Shown here: positions 21,203-29,871 of the stretch, piece after piece
Layout: every line of letters starts with the position of its first letter
Numbering within the stretch: position 1 is the stretch's first letter
NCBI GenBank assembly: GCA_963575745.1
Contig: CAUYUJ010017980.1
Span: 141,922 to 205,921 of the forward strand
Source of the DNA: Prorocentrum cordatum
Taxonomy: Eukaryota; Sar; Dinophyceae; Prorocentrales; Prorocentraceae
Length of the DNA stretch: 64,000 bases
Reading direction: 5' to 3'
Notes under the pieces: generated by a model
Database searches by the model: none
Seen by the model: the letters and a program-made list of their open reading frames with translations, nothing else
What the model was told of the DNA's origin: nothing
Position numbers and translations under genes: made by a program

Positions 21203-21841
21203 CACTTGGATGAGTTGTCGTTATCAAGATACCCAGGCTCCTGCAGACCAGCTCCCAAGACGTCGCCACGGTAGAGTGCCAGGAGAGGCGAAGCCTCAAT
21301 CGCCGATAGGCGTAGACAATCAAGCGCAGAGGTAACAATTCTTGTCGCAAGTCCCAAGCGCAGGCGATCTTGTCACACGCGCAGCCGAGCGAGGAGCCAA
21401 TGCGTATTTGCGGCCTTTCGGCCTTGAGCGAGCTCCTAACCCCACCGCTCGGAGGCTTTGAACATAAAGGCTGCAATGTGAACACCCAAGCGGCAGCTGT
21501 CTGGTAGGATCACAAGCAAGATGCGCAGGCGAGGGGGGCGAGCGAGCAGGGGCACGGCCAGGAGGCGAGAGGACGGAAGCGAAGAAGAGAACAAGCAGGG
21601 GAGAGAGGAAGGGGAAGGCAGAGAGCCTGCACTGGCACACCAGCAGGATCCCAAGAGTCCCAAAGACGTAGACGCGCGGATTACCCAAACGCAGACGGCC
21701 CGAGACATGAAGCCAAAAGAGTCAGGGCATACAGGTTCCGAGCTACTGTCCAATGATAATTCACAAACCTAAAAGCCTGTGCGTGCTGAAATTGCATCAG
21801 AGGTCATTGAAATAAATGAAAAGGCACGCGCACACACACAC
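21203..21841 (-). repeat. 3' pseudo-LTR of the Penelope-like element
   Basis: A 639-base direct repeat of 27505-28115, starting CACTTGGATGAGTTGTCGTT on the plus strand. It carries a 28-base insertion at about 21337-21375 (GCAAGTCCCAAGCGCAGGCG and on) with CTTGTC at both edges, absent from the other copy. It ends in a short CA run at 21825-21841. Confidence 0.92.
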
Positions 21842-22541
21842 ATCCCGACCAAAGTGATAAGGGGTGGGATGCTAAAGAAACCGCTGCATCAGGCTCAAGA
21901 GCATTCTCAAGCCATCACGGATGAATTTAATTGTAGCAACACTGAGATCACAACCATTATCACTTCACAGATCCCGATCAGAATGCCAGGCGCAGATCCC
22001 GATCAGAATGGGTCGGGCAACTGCGGCAAACCACGACCACGTCTCTCCCACTGTGGGTTGTGTATCTGCCCGTATTGATGAAGAAGCAAACGTGTTGGGA
22101 TGACGACCTCCGAACAGTTTTGCGGCAATCTGAAAACACCCACCAACCTCAGGGAAAAAAACAGTTGCAGCAAAAGACGACTGCCGACCAGCGGAAGTAT
22201 AGTCATAGTCCTTTGGATCGCAAAGGTGAGCATGCTCTCGGCTGAGGTCCGAGCAAACCCAACGAAGTCTGAGACGCCGTCCATGCAGCCAAGATTGTCG
22301 GGATGAGAATTAGTAGCAAACGAACTGGTGGCCAGATGTGTTCTGTAGGATCTGCGGCCACCAACCACGAAACAGCTGGATGATCTGTTGCTCAACCGAT
22401 GACAGTGTTTTGGAGATCCGTGGCACACCATGTTCCGTCATACAGCATACGGGCATACATGATCTGTCCGACCTTCGTGAAACTGCTTGTTAACTGAATG
22501 TCGGTGGCTGGCATTCCCAAACTCTGAAGCTTCGTCTGCCA
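21842..22541 (-). other. 3' untranslated part of the Penelope-like element
   Basis: About 700 bases between the last ORF and the 3' pseudo-LTR. It contains a 15-base word GATCCCGATCAGAAT twice (about 21968 and 21994). No coding frame or ribozyme core is recognised. Confidence 0.6.
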
Positions 22542-23621
22542 CTAAGATAACCCCTTGCACCGCTGAGTCCGAAACCACCATTCGCTGAAAAGCATCGAGG
22601 CGCCCTCGGCAGACGCGATCTCCTGGGAGAGCTGAACCATGTTTTGGCGCCCACCGCTGATGCCCAGGATACTCAACGCATGATCATGATCCGCCGTGGT
22701 CATCTGGGTCTTGAATAAGGTTGACAGGGCAGGAGCCGCACAGCCCCCGCCAGTCGTTAGTAGAGTGGGGAATCCAGCTGTAGGTGTCGGTGTGGTCGGT
22801 GTGGTCGCTGCTGGAGTCGATGGTTGTGGGCCCGCTCTGGGCGGGGTGAGAGGTGGTCCTGCCTGGGGCGTAGGTCGAGGCCTGCCGAGCATCCGTTCCA
22901 TCAACTGGCGAGTCGCCCTTGAGTCCTCCGCTGTACTGTCCAGGGTATGGTTTCTCCTGCCGGTCTGCTGGCCATGAGCCTCGACGGTGTTCTGCAGGGT
23001 CGCCACGTTGTTCTGGAGCTTCTGGATGACGGGGTGGTCGGCTATGAGGGTGTCGGCCTGTGCCGTCGTTGAGCCTGTCGCCGCAGGGGTAGTTGAAGTG
23101 CCTGGCCCAGGGGTGGGGGCAACCAGGCTGTGTAAGCGGTCCACCGTCTGCTGCAGTCGAGTGTCTCCTGGAACGCCGGGCCGGAGTGCATCCGTGAGCG
23201 CCCCGACAAGCTCGCGGGCTGGTTCCGAAGTCGTAGAGGCGCCAGTAGTCTGCACGGGAACAGCTGGTCGTGGTAGAGAGGTCCCGCCCGACGTCCCTGG
23301 GGTCGGCACCGTCGGATGCTGCCGAGACTGGGCCAGCGCATTGCCCACGCGAGTGAGCTCCCCGAGGGCGGCGATGTTGTCCATGACGGAGGTCATCTGG
23401 CCGAGCATGCTGCTGAATCCACCGCCGCTGTTGCTTCCGAAGGAGGCGTAGTTGGTGGGGCCAGACCCACCACGTGACCATTGCTGGTTGTAGCGGGGCG
23501 CGTAGGGGCCTCCTTTGCGGCTTTGCTGCCCGGGGCTTTTGCCACCGCCTCTTTTTAGGACGAGAGCGTCGCACGGGGTCGGCAGGACGCAGACTTCGGT
23601 AGGGACGGGCTGCCGTCGCAA
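22542..23621 (-). CDS. Extra ORF downstream of the RT (unknown, possible nucleic-acid-binding protein)
   Basis: An open frame of 359 residues in the same orientation as the RT, starting 113 bases after it. The N-terminal 100 residues are basic and Gly-rich (RGGGKSPGQQSRKGGPYAP, then WSRGGSGPTNY). The middle is Pro/Thr/Ala-rich with a predicted coil around VIQKLQNNVATLQNTVEAHG. The C terminus looks folded (DHALSILGISGGRQNMVQLS, ending FSEWWFRTQR). I recognise no family. Position inside the element and normal composition suggest a gag-like or RNA-binding role, by inference. A competing frame over 22684-23796 is richer in Arg/Pro and looks like its shadow. Confidence 0.5.
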   Translation of the reverse strand: MRRQPVPTEVCVLPTPCDALVLKRGGGKSPGQQSRKGGPYAPRYNQQWSRGGSGPTNYASFGSNSGGGFSSMLGQMTSVMDNIAALGELTRVGNALAQSRQHPTVPTPGTSGGTSLPRPAVPVQTTGASTTSEPARELVGALTDALRPGVPGDTRLQQTVDRLHSLVAPTPGPGTSTTPAATGSTTAQADTLIADHPVIQKLQNNVATLQNTVEAHGQQTGRRNHTLDSTAEDSRATRQLMERMLGRPRPTPQAGPPLTPPRAGPQPSTPAATTPTTPTPTAGFPTLLTTGGGCAAPALSTLFKTQMTTADHDHALSILGISGGRQNMVQLSQEIASAEGASMLFSEWWFRTQRCKGLS

Positions 23622-23734
23622 CTCGAAGGGCCCCCCAAGCTCTGAAAGAAAAGGGCTGCAATGGTATTGGGTGAGGCTCTAAGAGAACAACATGTGAGCA
23701 TCGCAAGTCGGATCGCATTTTCCGCAATTTCCAA

Positions 23735-24772
23735 TCAAGGAGAGGGTGGAATAAGGCCTCTCCAGATCCGTCGAATGCGTTGTTGGGAATAGCCAAGTCG
23801 GAACATAACCAGAAGATCGCAGCAAATTAGCACAAGCCAGCTGTTGTTACATATCCGGAGGTTTTCCCACCTTCGTATGCGCCCACGAAGTTCAGCGCGT
23901 TGTTGTTTTAGGAGAGTAGGTGGGAAGGGGCCCATATAGGGCAGTAGTGATTGTTTGGCTAGCTTGGAGCTGTCTCCCGAAATAGCATATGTCTCATTCT
24001 TGTGTATTACCCAATGGGAGACCTTGTGGATAGTAAAGAAGAAGACTGTTTCGAGATAGGGAACCATGACGGTGTCACCAACAATGGTGGGATCCGTAAA
24101 ATCAAATGAGAACGTTGACCCATAGACTGAGTAGACTAGTCGTCGCAAACATTTGGTACAGCATACCTTTGAAGCTAATAAGATGTCGTCGACATACCTA
24201 CCAGCGGAAATAATACTGCGTCTTCCTGGATAGCGGGCGTCCATCTGACACTCTAGGTCGCTGAGGACCGCGTGTAGAATGGAGCCACTGAGGGGGCCAC
24301 CTATGGGGGTCCCTTGAATCTGTTGTATCACGAGCCCACCAACCAAGCATAACCGCATGCCCAAGAAACCTTCCAAGGCCCTCCGAAGGCTGCGTACCCC
24401 CCAGACCGTGAGGCCCCACAGGCGTCGATTGACATGGCCTCCAAAGTAAGCGTGGGAGCGTTGTGTGCGGAGCACGGTGATACACCGATGAGCCTCAACT
24501 TTTGAGAACAGCCTGTCCAGGCAGTCATGGATTCGTGACACATCGATAGCTTCGCACGCCTGTCCTGCGTCCCCAACCAGGACGCCAGGGAGCTGCATTG
24601 GCTGCAAACAGCCTCTGCACAAAGGTGGACCAACTGTCGGTGCCGAGACCAGATGACAATATTGGTCCGGCACGCTGGGCACGGCCGTGTCGAGAGAGAG
24701 AAAGGACCATCCTGGATTGAACTGGTTAGAAAGGAAAGTTAAAGGCACGGCTGATCGAACGGCACAGCGCAC
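23735..24772 (-). CDS. Penelope-type reverse transcriptase, palm and thumb
   Basis: An open frame of 345 residues without a meaningful ATG start, since it continues an upstream frame. Motif A is VGDAGQACEAID (residues 66-77), motif B is QGTPIGGPLSG (153-163), and motif C is GRYVDDILLA (191-200) with both catalytic Asp residues. After this come VPYLETVFFF (238-247), in the place of the conserved FLD segment, and a thumb ending FRLGYSQQRIRRIW (325-338), like the NGYP..I end of Penelope-like RTs. Motif order and spacing are intact, so the enzyme core has not been degraded in this frame. Confidence 0.85.
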   Translation of the reverse strand: MRCAVRSAVPLTFLSNQFNPGWSFLSLDTAVPSVPDQYCHLVSAPTVGPPLCRGCLQPMQLPGVLVGDAGQACEAIDVSRIHDCLDRLFSKVEAHRCITVLRTQRSHAYFGGHVNRRLWGLTVWGVRSLRRALEGFLGMRLCLVGGLVIQQIQGTPIGGPLSGSILHAVLSDLECQMDARYPGRRSIISAGRYVDDILLASKVCCTKCLRRLVYSVYGSTFSFDFTDPTIVGDTVMVPYLETVFFFTIHKVSHWVIHKNETYAISGDSSKLAKQSLLPYMGPFPPTLLKQQRAELRGRIRRWENLRICNNSWLVLICCDLLVMFRLGYSQQRIRRIWRGLIPPSP

Positions 24773-25437
24773 GAGATGGTAAACAAACAGAGCTGCATAT
24801 GTTCCGAAAGCAGCTGTGTTGTGGCTTGGCCGTCAGGTGGGATCTTAAAATCACCGCACCAGCACTTCAGCTTGACCGTTGGGTAGATGCATGGAATGTG
24901 GGATTGGTTTAGAGGGCCCTCCCCAGGTGACCGCATGCTCTTGGGGATGGTGTAATCGTATAGTAACCGATACCAAGAAACCACAGCCATCGCAGGGGCA
25001 TTGATTACCCTCCACCGTGTAGGAGCCCGAGCGTTCATAGCCAGCCACCGAGCTAGATGATAGATCCCAGAGACTTTCCACATAGTGTTCGGATCTTTAC
25101 CTTCCACAGTAAACGTGCGAACCTGGCGAGCCTTATAAGCCCTTTCCTCGAACTTACTTCGTGCTGCAGTCAAGTGTCGGTAGGGTCCTTCATCTTGGGG
25201 TCCTTCAGGGGTGGGTCGTGGAGGAGGCCGTCGAAAACGGGAAAACTGGGTCCTATCCAGGCCTTGAGAGGCCAGCCATTTGTTACAAGAGGCTCGGGTA
25301 TCCTTCGTGCGGGCGCATGAGGAGGTTGGAGTGAGAAGGGAAATGCGGCCGTTCACGGGGATTCGTTCCACGTCGTCGCCTCTGGCGGCGCGTTTGAAGT
25401 CATCTAAAGTGAGAGAGGCAAGCTGGTCAAACTGCAT
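24739..25437 (-). CDS. Penelope-type reverse transcriptase, N-terminal fingers region
   Basis: An open frame of 232 residues that overlaps the palm frame by 34 bases and the endonuclease frame by 11, each in a different reading frame. It begins near QFDQLASLTLDDFKRAARGD. It contains FTVEGKDPNTMWKVSGIYHL (about residues 108-127), comparable to the D/K-rich start of Penelope RT domains, and IPCIYPTVKLKCW (about 181-193), which fits RT motif 2 (P..Y.T.K). Either two frameshifts have split one polyprotein or the sequence has indel errors at about 25.44-25.52 and 24.74-24.77 kb. Confidence 0.75.
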   Translation of the reverse strand: MQFDQLASLTLDDFKRAARGDDVERIPVNGRISLLTPTSSCARTKDTRASCNKWLASQGLDRTQFSRFRRPPPRPTPEGPQDEGPYRHLTAARSKFEERAYKARQVRTFTVEGKDPNTMWKVSGIYHLARWLAMNARAPTRWRVINAPAMAVVSWYRLLYDYTIPKSMRSPGEGPLNQSHIPCIYPTVKLKCWCGDFKIPPDGQATTQLLSEHMQLCLFTISCAVPFDQPCL

Positions 25438-26545
25438 GGTTCGAAAAGCGCGAGCAATGCCGCACGTACCTCCTCGAATGCACGGCGTTGTCTGGACCAG
25501 AATCCGTGCTGACTTGGCGGCCCACGTGGCCCAAGCTGGCCTGGTAGGTCGGGCTTGCTGGGCCGTTGGCCAGCCAGCCGCGCACAGCTGCTACCTCCGA
25601 GCTGTGAGACACTTTGATCACTGTCGGCACAGGGGCGGGCAGTCGCAGACTGTTGAGGTAGGCCTTCAGGGACGATCGAACCCTTACCCGATCCATCCAA
25701 TGGGGATACAACGTCGTAAACTCCCACACATGATACAGGAAGTCGGAACCATGCCGTCGGCCCCGACAGATGCACTCCCAAGGAATAGCGCGGGGGTGCG
25801 CAGAAATCCATTTCATCGTAAGGACCGTCTGACCCGCCCCCAGGATGTTGAGGGGTCCGTAGCCTAAACCCTGCGAAGTCCATTGTTGGAGGAGGCGGTC
25901 ATAGAGATCACCGTATTTGTGTTTGAGAAAATGTTGCCACTTATGTCGGCCCGCGAGGTACCTAGAGAAGCCCATGTACCTAGTGCAGAGAGACGCCATG
26001 CGTCGTTCATACCAAGATTGGCTTAACACAGTTTGAGCGCCACAATGAGGTAGAGCCTGGCGCCTACAGGACCGGTGTCTGCGCCTTCTGGGGGCCTCCC
26101 TGCACCTTGCCCGTAGACGCCCAAAATGGGGATTACTCAGGTTGTTGGCCGCGGGTCGCGAGTAGGCAATAAACGCGCCCTCCTGAGCGTGGGCTTGGGA
26201 GGAGGGTACAACAGCGAGAAAGAGCATCAGGGGCCAGGAGGAGCACCCAGGGGCCAGCAGGAGGTACCGACTGCGCCCCTTAGTTGGGGTCCCGTTGGAA
26301 ATACAGCGGGGGCATCGTAAATGCTCGCGGAAGCGCCCAACTCCACCAGAGTGCCCGCTAGAGTGCCGCACCATGGAACCTTGACCCACATAGAGACAGT
26401 CGGAGCCAAGTTGGTAAACAAAGCTGAAGGAACCTGGGTCGTGCCCCGAGGACCTCGGCGTAGGATCTGAAATACATTTTGCCTGCAGATAAACAAAGGT
26501 GAACAGTTCAAGCGCATGCGACAGTGGCGTCACCTTTCCGATCAA
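25427..26545 (-). CDS. GIY-YIG endonuclease domain and CxC segment
   Basis: An open frame of 372 residues. The GIY-YIG hallmark appears as FVYQLGSDCLYVGQG (residues 42-56), followed by GRFREHLR (70-77) with the catalytic-type Arg and a His, then EGAFIAYSRPAANN (122-135) with the metal-binding Glu and terminal Asn. A short linker with CIC in IPWECICRGR (254-263) follows, matching the CxC segment of N-terminal-endonuclease elements. The last 50 or so residues are probably out of frame: another frame reads AFEEVRAALLALFEP across about 25440-25500 and leads into the RT fingers. Confidence 0.82.
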   Translation of the reverse strand: MIGKVTPLSHALELFTFVYLQAKCISDPTPRSSGHDPGSFSFVYQLGSDCLYVGQGSMVRHSSGHSGGVGRFREHLRCPRCISNGTPTKGRSRYLLLAPGCSSWPLMLFLAVVPSSQAHAQEGAFIAYSRPAANNLSNPHFGRLRARCREAPRRRRHRSCRRQALPHCGAQTVLSQSWYERRMASLCTRYMGFSRYLAGRHKWQHFLKHKYGDLYDRLLQQWTSQGLGYGPLNILGAGQTVLTMKWISAHPRAIPWECICRGRRHGSDFLYHVWEFTTLYPHWMDRVRVRSSLKAYLNSLRLPAPVPTVIKVSHSSEVAAVRGWLANGPASPTYQASLGHVGRQVSTDSGPDNAVHSRRYVRHCSRFSNHAV

Positions 26546-27507
26546 AGGCTGAAGCCAGGCGTGGGGGAAGGTTATGGATCAACTTGCGAGCCTGTTGACG
26601 CCCCTTGCGTCCACCTGTGAAAAGGGCTCGAATGCGACACAACGTGAGAGTAACCGTGAGGGCCGTGACCACGGTCGAGACGCACGGGCTTACACCTGCA
26701 CGCGGGAGGAGCCCGAGGAGCTCCTTCTGAACAAGATGCACATAGTCTATATACCGCGTGGATGGAGCCGACACAAGAATCTGCCACAAACCTGAAGCCA
26801 ATATCATAGCCGTCACACCACCGTGTCGTTGCTGACTCCGTAGGTCGCTGTAGATTGAGATCTTGGTGGACCAGCCCATCGTCGCCCGAAGTTCCTGCAT
26901 CACTACGGGGAGGATCTGGGGTCCAGGTAGTGCCGAAAGAGACTGCCGCGTGTCCATATGAGTATGAAGGTATTCATCACATTCACCCTGGAGAGTACCT
27001 GTACAGCCATGTATACATACGAAAAGAGGATTGGTCGAAGCGGGAAACGGGGGCGACGTACAACAAGTATGGCAAGCATGGCAAGGATGGCCTCCAGCAG
27101 GAGGCGGGTCCACTTCATCACCACGGAGGTTACACTTCGGCCAACCAGCGGCGATATTCCAACCATCGTTGAAATTGATCTCGGTACCACTGGGTGGACT
27201 GGAAGTCGGCGTGGGCCTGTCGTAGCTCCTGCAGATTCATGTACATAGCCCTGATCGCTTCGTTGTAGACTCTGTGTGTCCGCCACGTGGTGATGTTTAT
27301 CGTAGATATGTGATTCAGCCATCTGCTGTCTGAGCTGGCGAACTCTCCAACTTTTAATACCAATTCTTGGCCTAAAAGCACCTGTTCCATCAAAGCCTGG
27401 GAAGAACAACTATGGAGAACAAAATATGGAATGGAATTGGAATATGTAGGCGGGGTGCGGTACACGCTGTCTGGACGGATCGGCGCTCCACTCTCCCCGC
27501 GTCGCAC
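26508..27507 (-). CDS. N-terminal region of the Penelope-like polyprotein, frame-disrupted
   Basis: Three overlapping open segments lie between the 5' pseudo-LTR and the endonuclease. The first (27507-27130) ends in a helical-looking stretch, MNLQELRQAHADFQSTQWYR. The last (27113-26508) reads up to GRKGRQQARKLIHNLPPRLA just before the endonuclease frame. Composition is protein-like, but I recognise no domain. Which frame is used across 26900-27130 cannot be decided by eye. Confidence 0.5.
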
Positions 27508-28115
27508 TTGGATGAGTTGTCGTTATCAAGATACCCAGGCTCCTGCAGACCAGCTCCCAAGACGTCACCACGGTAGACTGCCAGGAGAAGCGAAGCCTCA
27601 ATCGCCGATAGGCGTAGACAATCAAGCACAGAGGTAACAATTCTTGTCACACGCGCAGCCGGGCGGGGAGCCAATACGTATTTGCGGCCTTTCGGCCTTG
27701 AGCGAGCTCCTAACCCCCCCGCTCGGAGGCTTTGAACAAAAAGGCTGCAATGTGAAAACCCAGACGGCAGCTGTCTGGTAGGATCACAGGCAGGAGGCGC
27801 AGGCGAGGGGAGCGAGCGAGCAGGGGCACGGCCAGGAGGCGAGAGGACGGAAGCGAAGAAGAGAACAAGCAGGGGAGAAAGGAAGAGGAAAACAGAGAGC
27901 CTGCACTGGCACACCAGCAGGATCCCAAGAGTCCCAAAGACGTCGACGCGCGGATTACCGAACGCAGACGGCCCGAGACATGAAAACAAAAGAGTCAGAG
28001 CATACAGGTTCCGAGCTAGTGTCCAATGAGAAATCACAAACCTAGAAGCCTGTGTGTGCTGAAATTGCATCAGAGGTCATTGAAATGACTGAAAAGGCAC
28101 ACGCACACACACACA
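27505..28115 (-). repeat. 5' pseudo-LTR of the Penelope-like element
   Basis: About 611 bases, a direct repeat of 21203-21841 at high identity apart from the 28-base insertion there and scattered single changes. The plus-strand start CACTTGGATGAGTTGTCGTT is exact in both. It ends in the CACACG microsatellite. Confidence 0.92.
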
Positions 28116-28260
28116 CACACACACGCACACACGCACACACGCACACACGCACACACGCACACACGCACACACGCACACACGCACACACGCACACACGCAC
28201 ACAACACACAGCACACAGCACACAGCACACGCACACACACGCACACACCTACACATGCAC
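28100..28260. repeat. (CACACACG)n microsatellite, high-coordinate flank of the Penelope-like element
   Basis: CACACACG units, then CACAGCACA and CACACCTACA variants up to 28260, where the inverted composite element starts. Confidence 0.95.
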
Positions 28261-28264
28261 ATAC

Positions 28265-28928
28265 CGCATAGACCACCCTTCGGGTGATAAGGAGGTGAGG
28301 GGGGGGGAGGGACCACCGTCGCACTCGATCGATCTCACGATCGATCTCACCATCGATCTCATTACCGATCTCATTCGATCGATCTCACAATCGATCTGGC
28401 TATCGATCTCACAATCAATCTCACTATAGATCGCACAATCGATCTCGCATTCGGTCTCACTATTGACCACTATCGATATCACAAGCGGTCTCACAATCGA
28501 TCTCACATTCGGTCTCACTAACAATCTCACTATCGATATCACTATCGGTCTCATTCGATCGATCTCACAATCGATATCACTATCGATCTCACAACCGATC
28601 CCACATTCGGTCTCACTATCGATCTCACTATCGATATCACAACCGATCTCACAATCGATCTCACAGTCGATCCGACTATCGATCTCACTATCGAACTCAC
28701 TATCGAAGTCATTATAGATCTCTCGTTCGGTATCACTATCGATATCACAATCAATCTCACAATCGATTGCACATTCGGTCTCACTATCGATCTCACTATC
28801 GAATTCACAATCGGTCTCACTATCGATCTCACAGTCGGTCTCACTATCGATCTCACTATCGATATCACAAACGATCTCACAATCGATCTCACATTCGGTC
28901 TCACTATCGATCTCACTACCGAACTCAC

Positions 28929-29020
<92 letters not shown>

Positions 29021-29412
29021 ACGGGACACGGGCGGGACACCAGCGGGACACCGCGGGACACTGCGGGGCCCCGGCCGCCCGGAAGGGAATCATTTGGTCC
29101 GGCCGCGCCTCAGCCACACGGGATACCAGCGGGACACCGGCGGGACACCGCAGGCCCCCGGCCGCCCAGAAGGGAGACATTTGGTCCGGCCGCGCCTCAG
29201 CCACAGGGGACACCAGCGGGACACCGGCGGGACACCGCGGGCCCCCGGCCGCCCGGAAGGGAGACATTTGGTCCGGCCGCGCCTCAGCCACAGGAGACTT
29301 TCTCTTGCCCGCCCACGCAGCTTCGCCTCGCCCGCACGGCACGCACGAACACGAAACCGACATCGATTTCCCAGTAGGGGGGCTCCCCGTTCCACTTCGA
29401 TCTCACCCCCTC
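28265..29412 (-). mobile_element. Composite element with GATCGATAGTGA satellite, copy 2 (inverted)
   Basis: It begins ACCACCCTTCGGGTGATAAG and ends TTCCACTTCGATCTCACC, the reverse complements of the right and left ends of 10005-10685. Inside are about 50 TATCGATCTCAC-type units (28310-28925), a pure (ATC)n run, GGGACACC repeats and a 75-base unit repeated three times (29040-29285, containing TTTGGTCCGGCCGCGCCTCA). It is longer than copy 1 because these inner arrays have expanded. Confidence 0.7.
28928..29021. repeat. (ATC)n microsatellite, about 30 perfect units
   Basis: An uninterrupted ATC run inside the composite element. It reads as poly-Asp, poly-Met or poly-His in the frames crossing it. 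Confidence 0.95.
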
Positions 29413-29419
29413 ACCTCCG

Positions 29420-29605
29420 ACACATACACATGCACATGCACATGCACATACATATACACATACACATGCACATACACACATACAGTATGTCACATACACA
29501 TACACGTAGACACACGCAGATACACATACACACAACTACACACACCTACACAGACACACCTACACATACACATACACACAAACACACTTACACACACACA
29601 CGCAG
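29420..29605. repeat. CACATA/CACATG microsatellite
   Basis: Imperfect ACACAT, GCACAT and ACACAC words, just upstream of the region holding exon 29824-29871 on the plus strand. Confidence 0.85.
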
Positions 29606-29823
29606 TTTTTCTCCGATGCGCCAGCGGTTTGAAACCAGCGGTGATAACCTACGAGGGATACTGCGTATAAGAACTGCCCAAAGGACCCCCAGCGACTCCC
29701 AGCGACAAACACAACCAGAACACAGGACTTCCAGCAAGCGTCGGACGTAGCCGACCCTGGAGAAGTGACGGACGACACATGTCCCATCCCTCCTCCTCCT
29801 CCTTCTCCTCCTGCCCCCGCCGC

Positions 29824-29871
29824 CTCGCGCGACTCGGCGCTGCGGAGGAACTCGTTCCACGCGCCCTGCAC
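29824..29871 (-). CDS. Globin gene exon: VQGAWNEFLRSAESRE
   Basis: Sixteen codons in phase 0, reading VQGAWNEFLRSAESRE, the A helix of globin 1 (VQ.AW..F). The acceptor is GTCGCCCAG before GTG. The donor is CGCGAG followed by GCGGCGGG, a GC donor, and those eight intron bases are identical to the start of the next exon at 17211. A GGA-rich run begins about 10 bases into the intron. That intron is 12.6 kb and holds the three satellites, the gap and the Penelope-like element. The exon is short, so the case rests on the perfect in-frame junction and the globin fit. Confidence 0.7.

Larger units (their letters stand above)
21203..28115 (-). mobile_element. Penelope-like retroelement with N-terminal GIY-YIG endonuclease
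   Basis: A 6.9-kb unit read on the minus strand: pseudo-LTR (28115-27505), N-terminal region, GIY-YIG endonuclease, CxC segment, reverse transcriptase with YVDD, an extra Gly/Pro/Thr-rich ORF, then a second pseudo-LTR (21841-21203). Seen directly: the direct repeats, motifs and CA-rich microsatellites at both ends. From established knowledge: endonuclease before RT, a CxC linker, pseudo-LTRs and microsatellite insertion define the Naiad/Chlamys group of Penelope-like elements, which lack hammerhead ribozymes; I found none here. The coding region changes frame at least twice, so this copy is probably dead unless those are sequence errors. It lies in sense orientation inside a globin-gene intron. 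Confidence 0.83.

Noticed and set aside
21423-21753. Minus-strand frame in the pseudo-LTR with a signal-like hydrophobic run (also at 27.4-28.1 kb)
   Set aside because: It is present in both pseudo-LTR copies but interrupted differently, with no start context and no domain. Treated as non-coding terminal repeat.
21760-21840. Hammerhead ribozyme in the pseudo-LTR
   Set aside because: The nearest core-like word on the minus strand is CTGATGC followed by AATTTC. The conserved A after the second G and the properly placed GAAA are missing.
21203-28115. LTR retrotransposon interpretation of the direct repeats
   Set aside because: There is no protease, integrase or TG..CA termini, and the enzymes are a GIY-YIG nuclease and a Penelope-type RT, so the repeats are better read as pseudo-LTRs.
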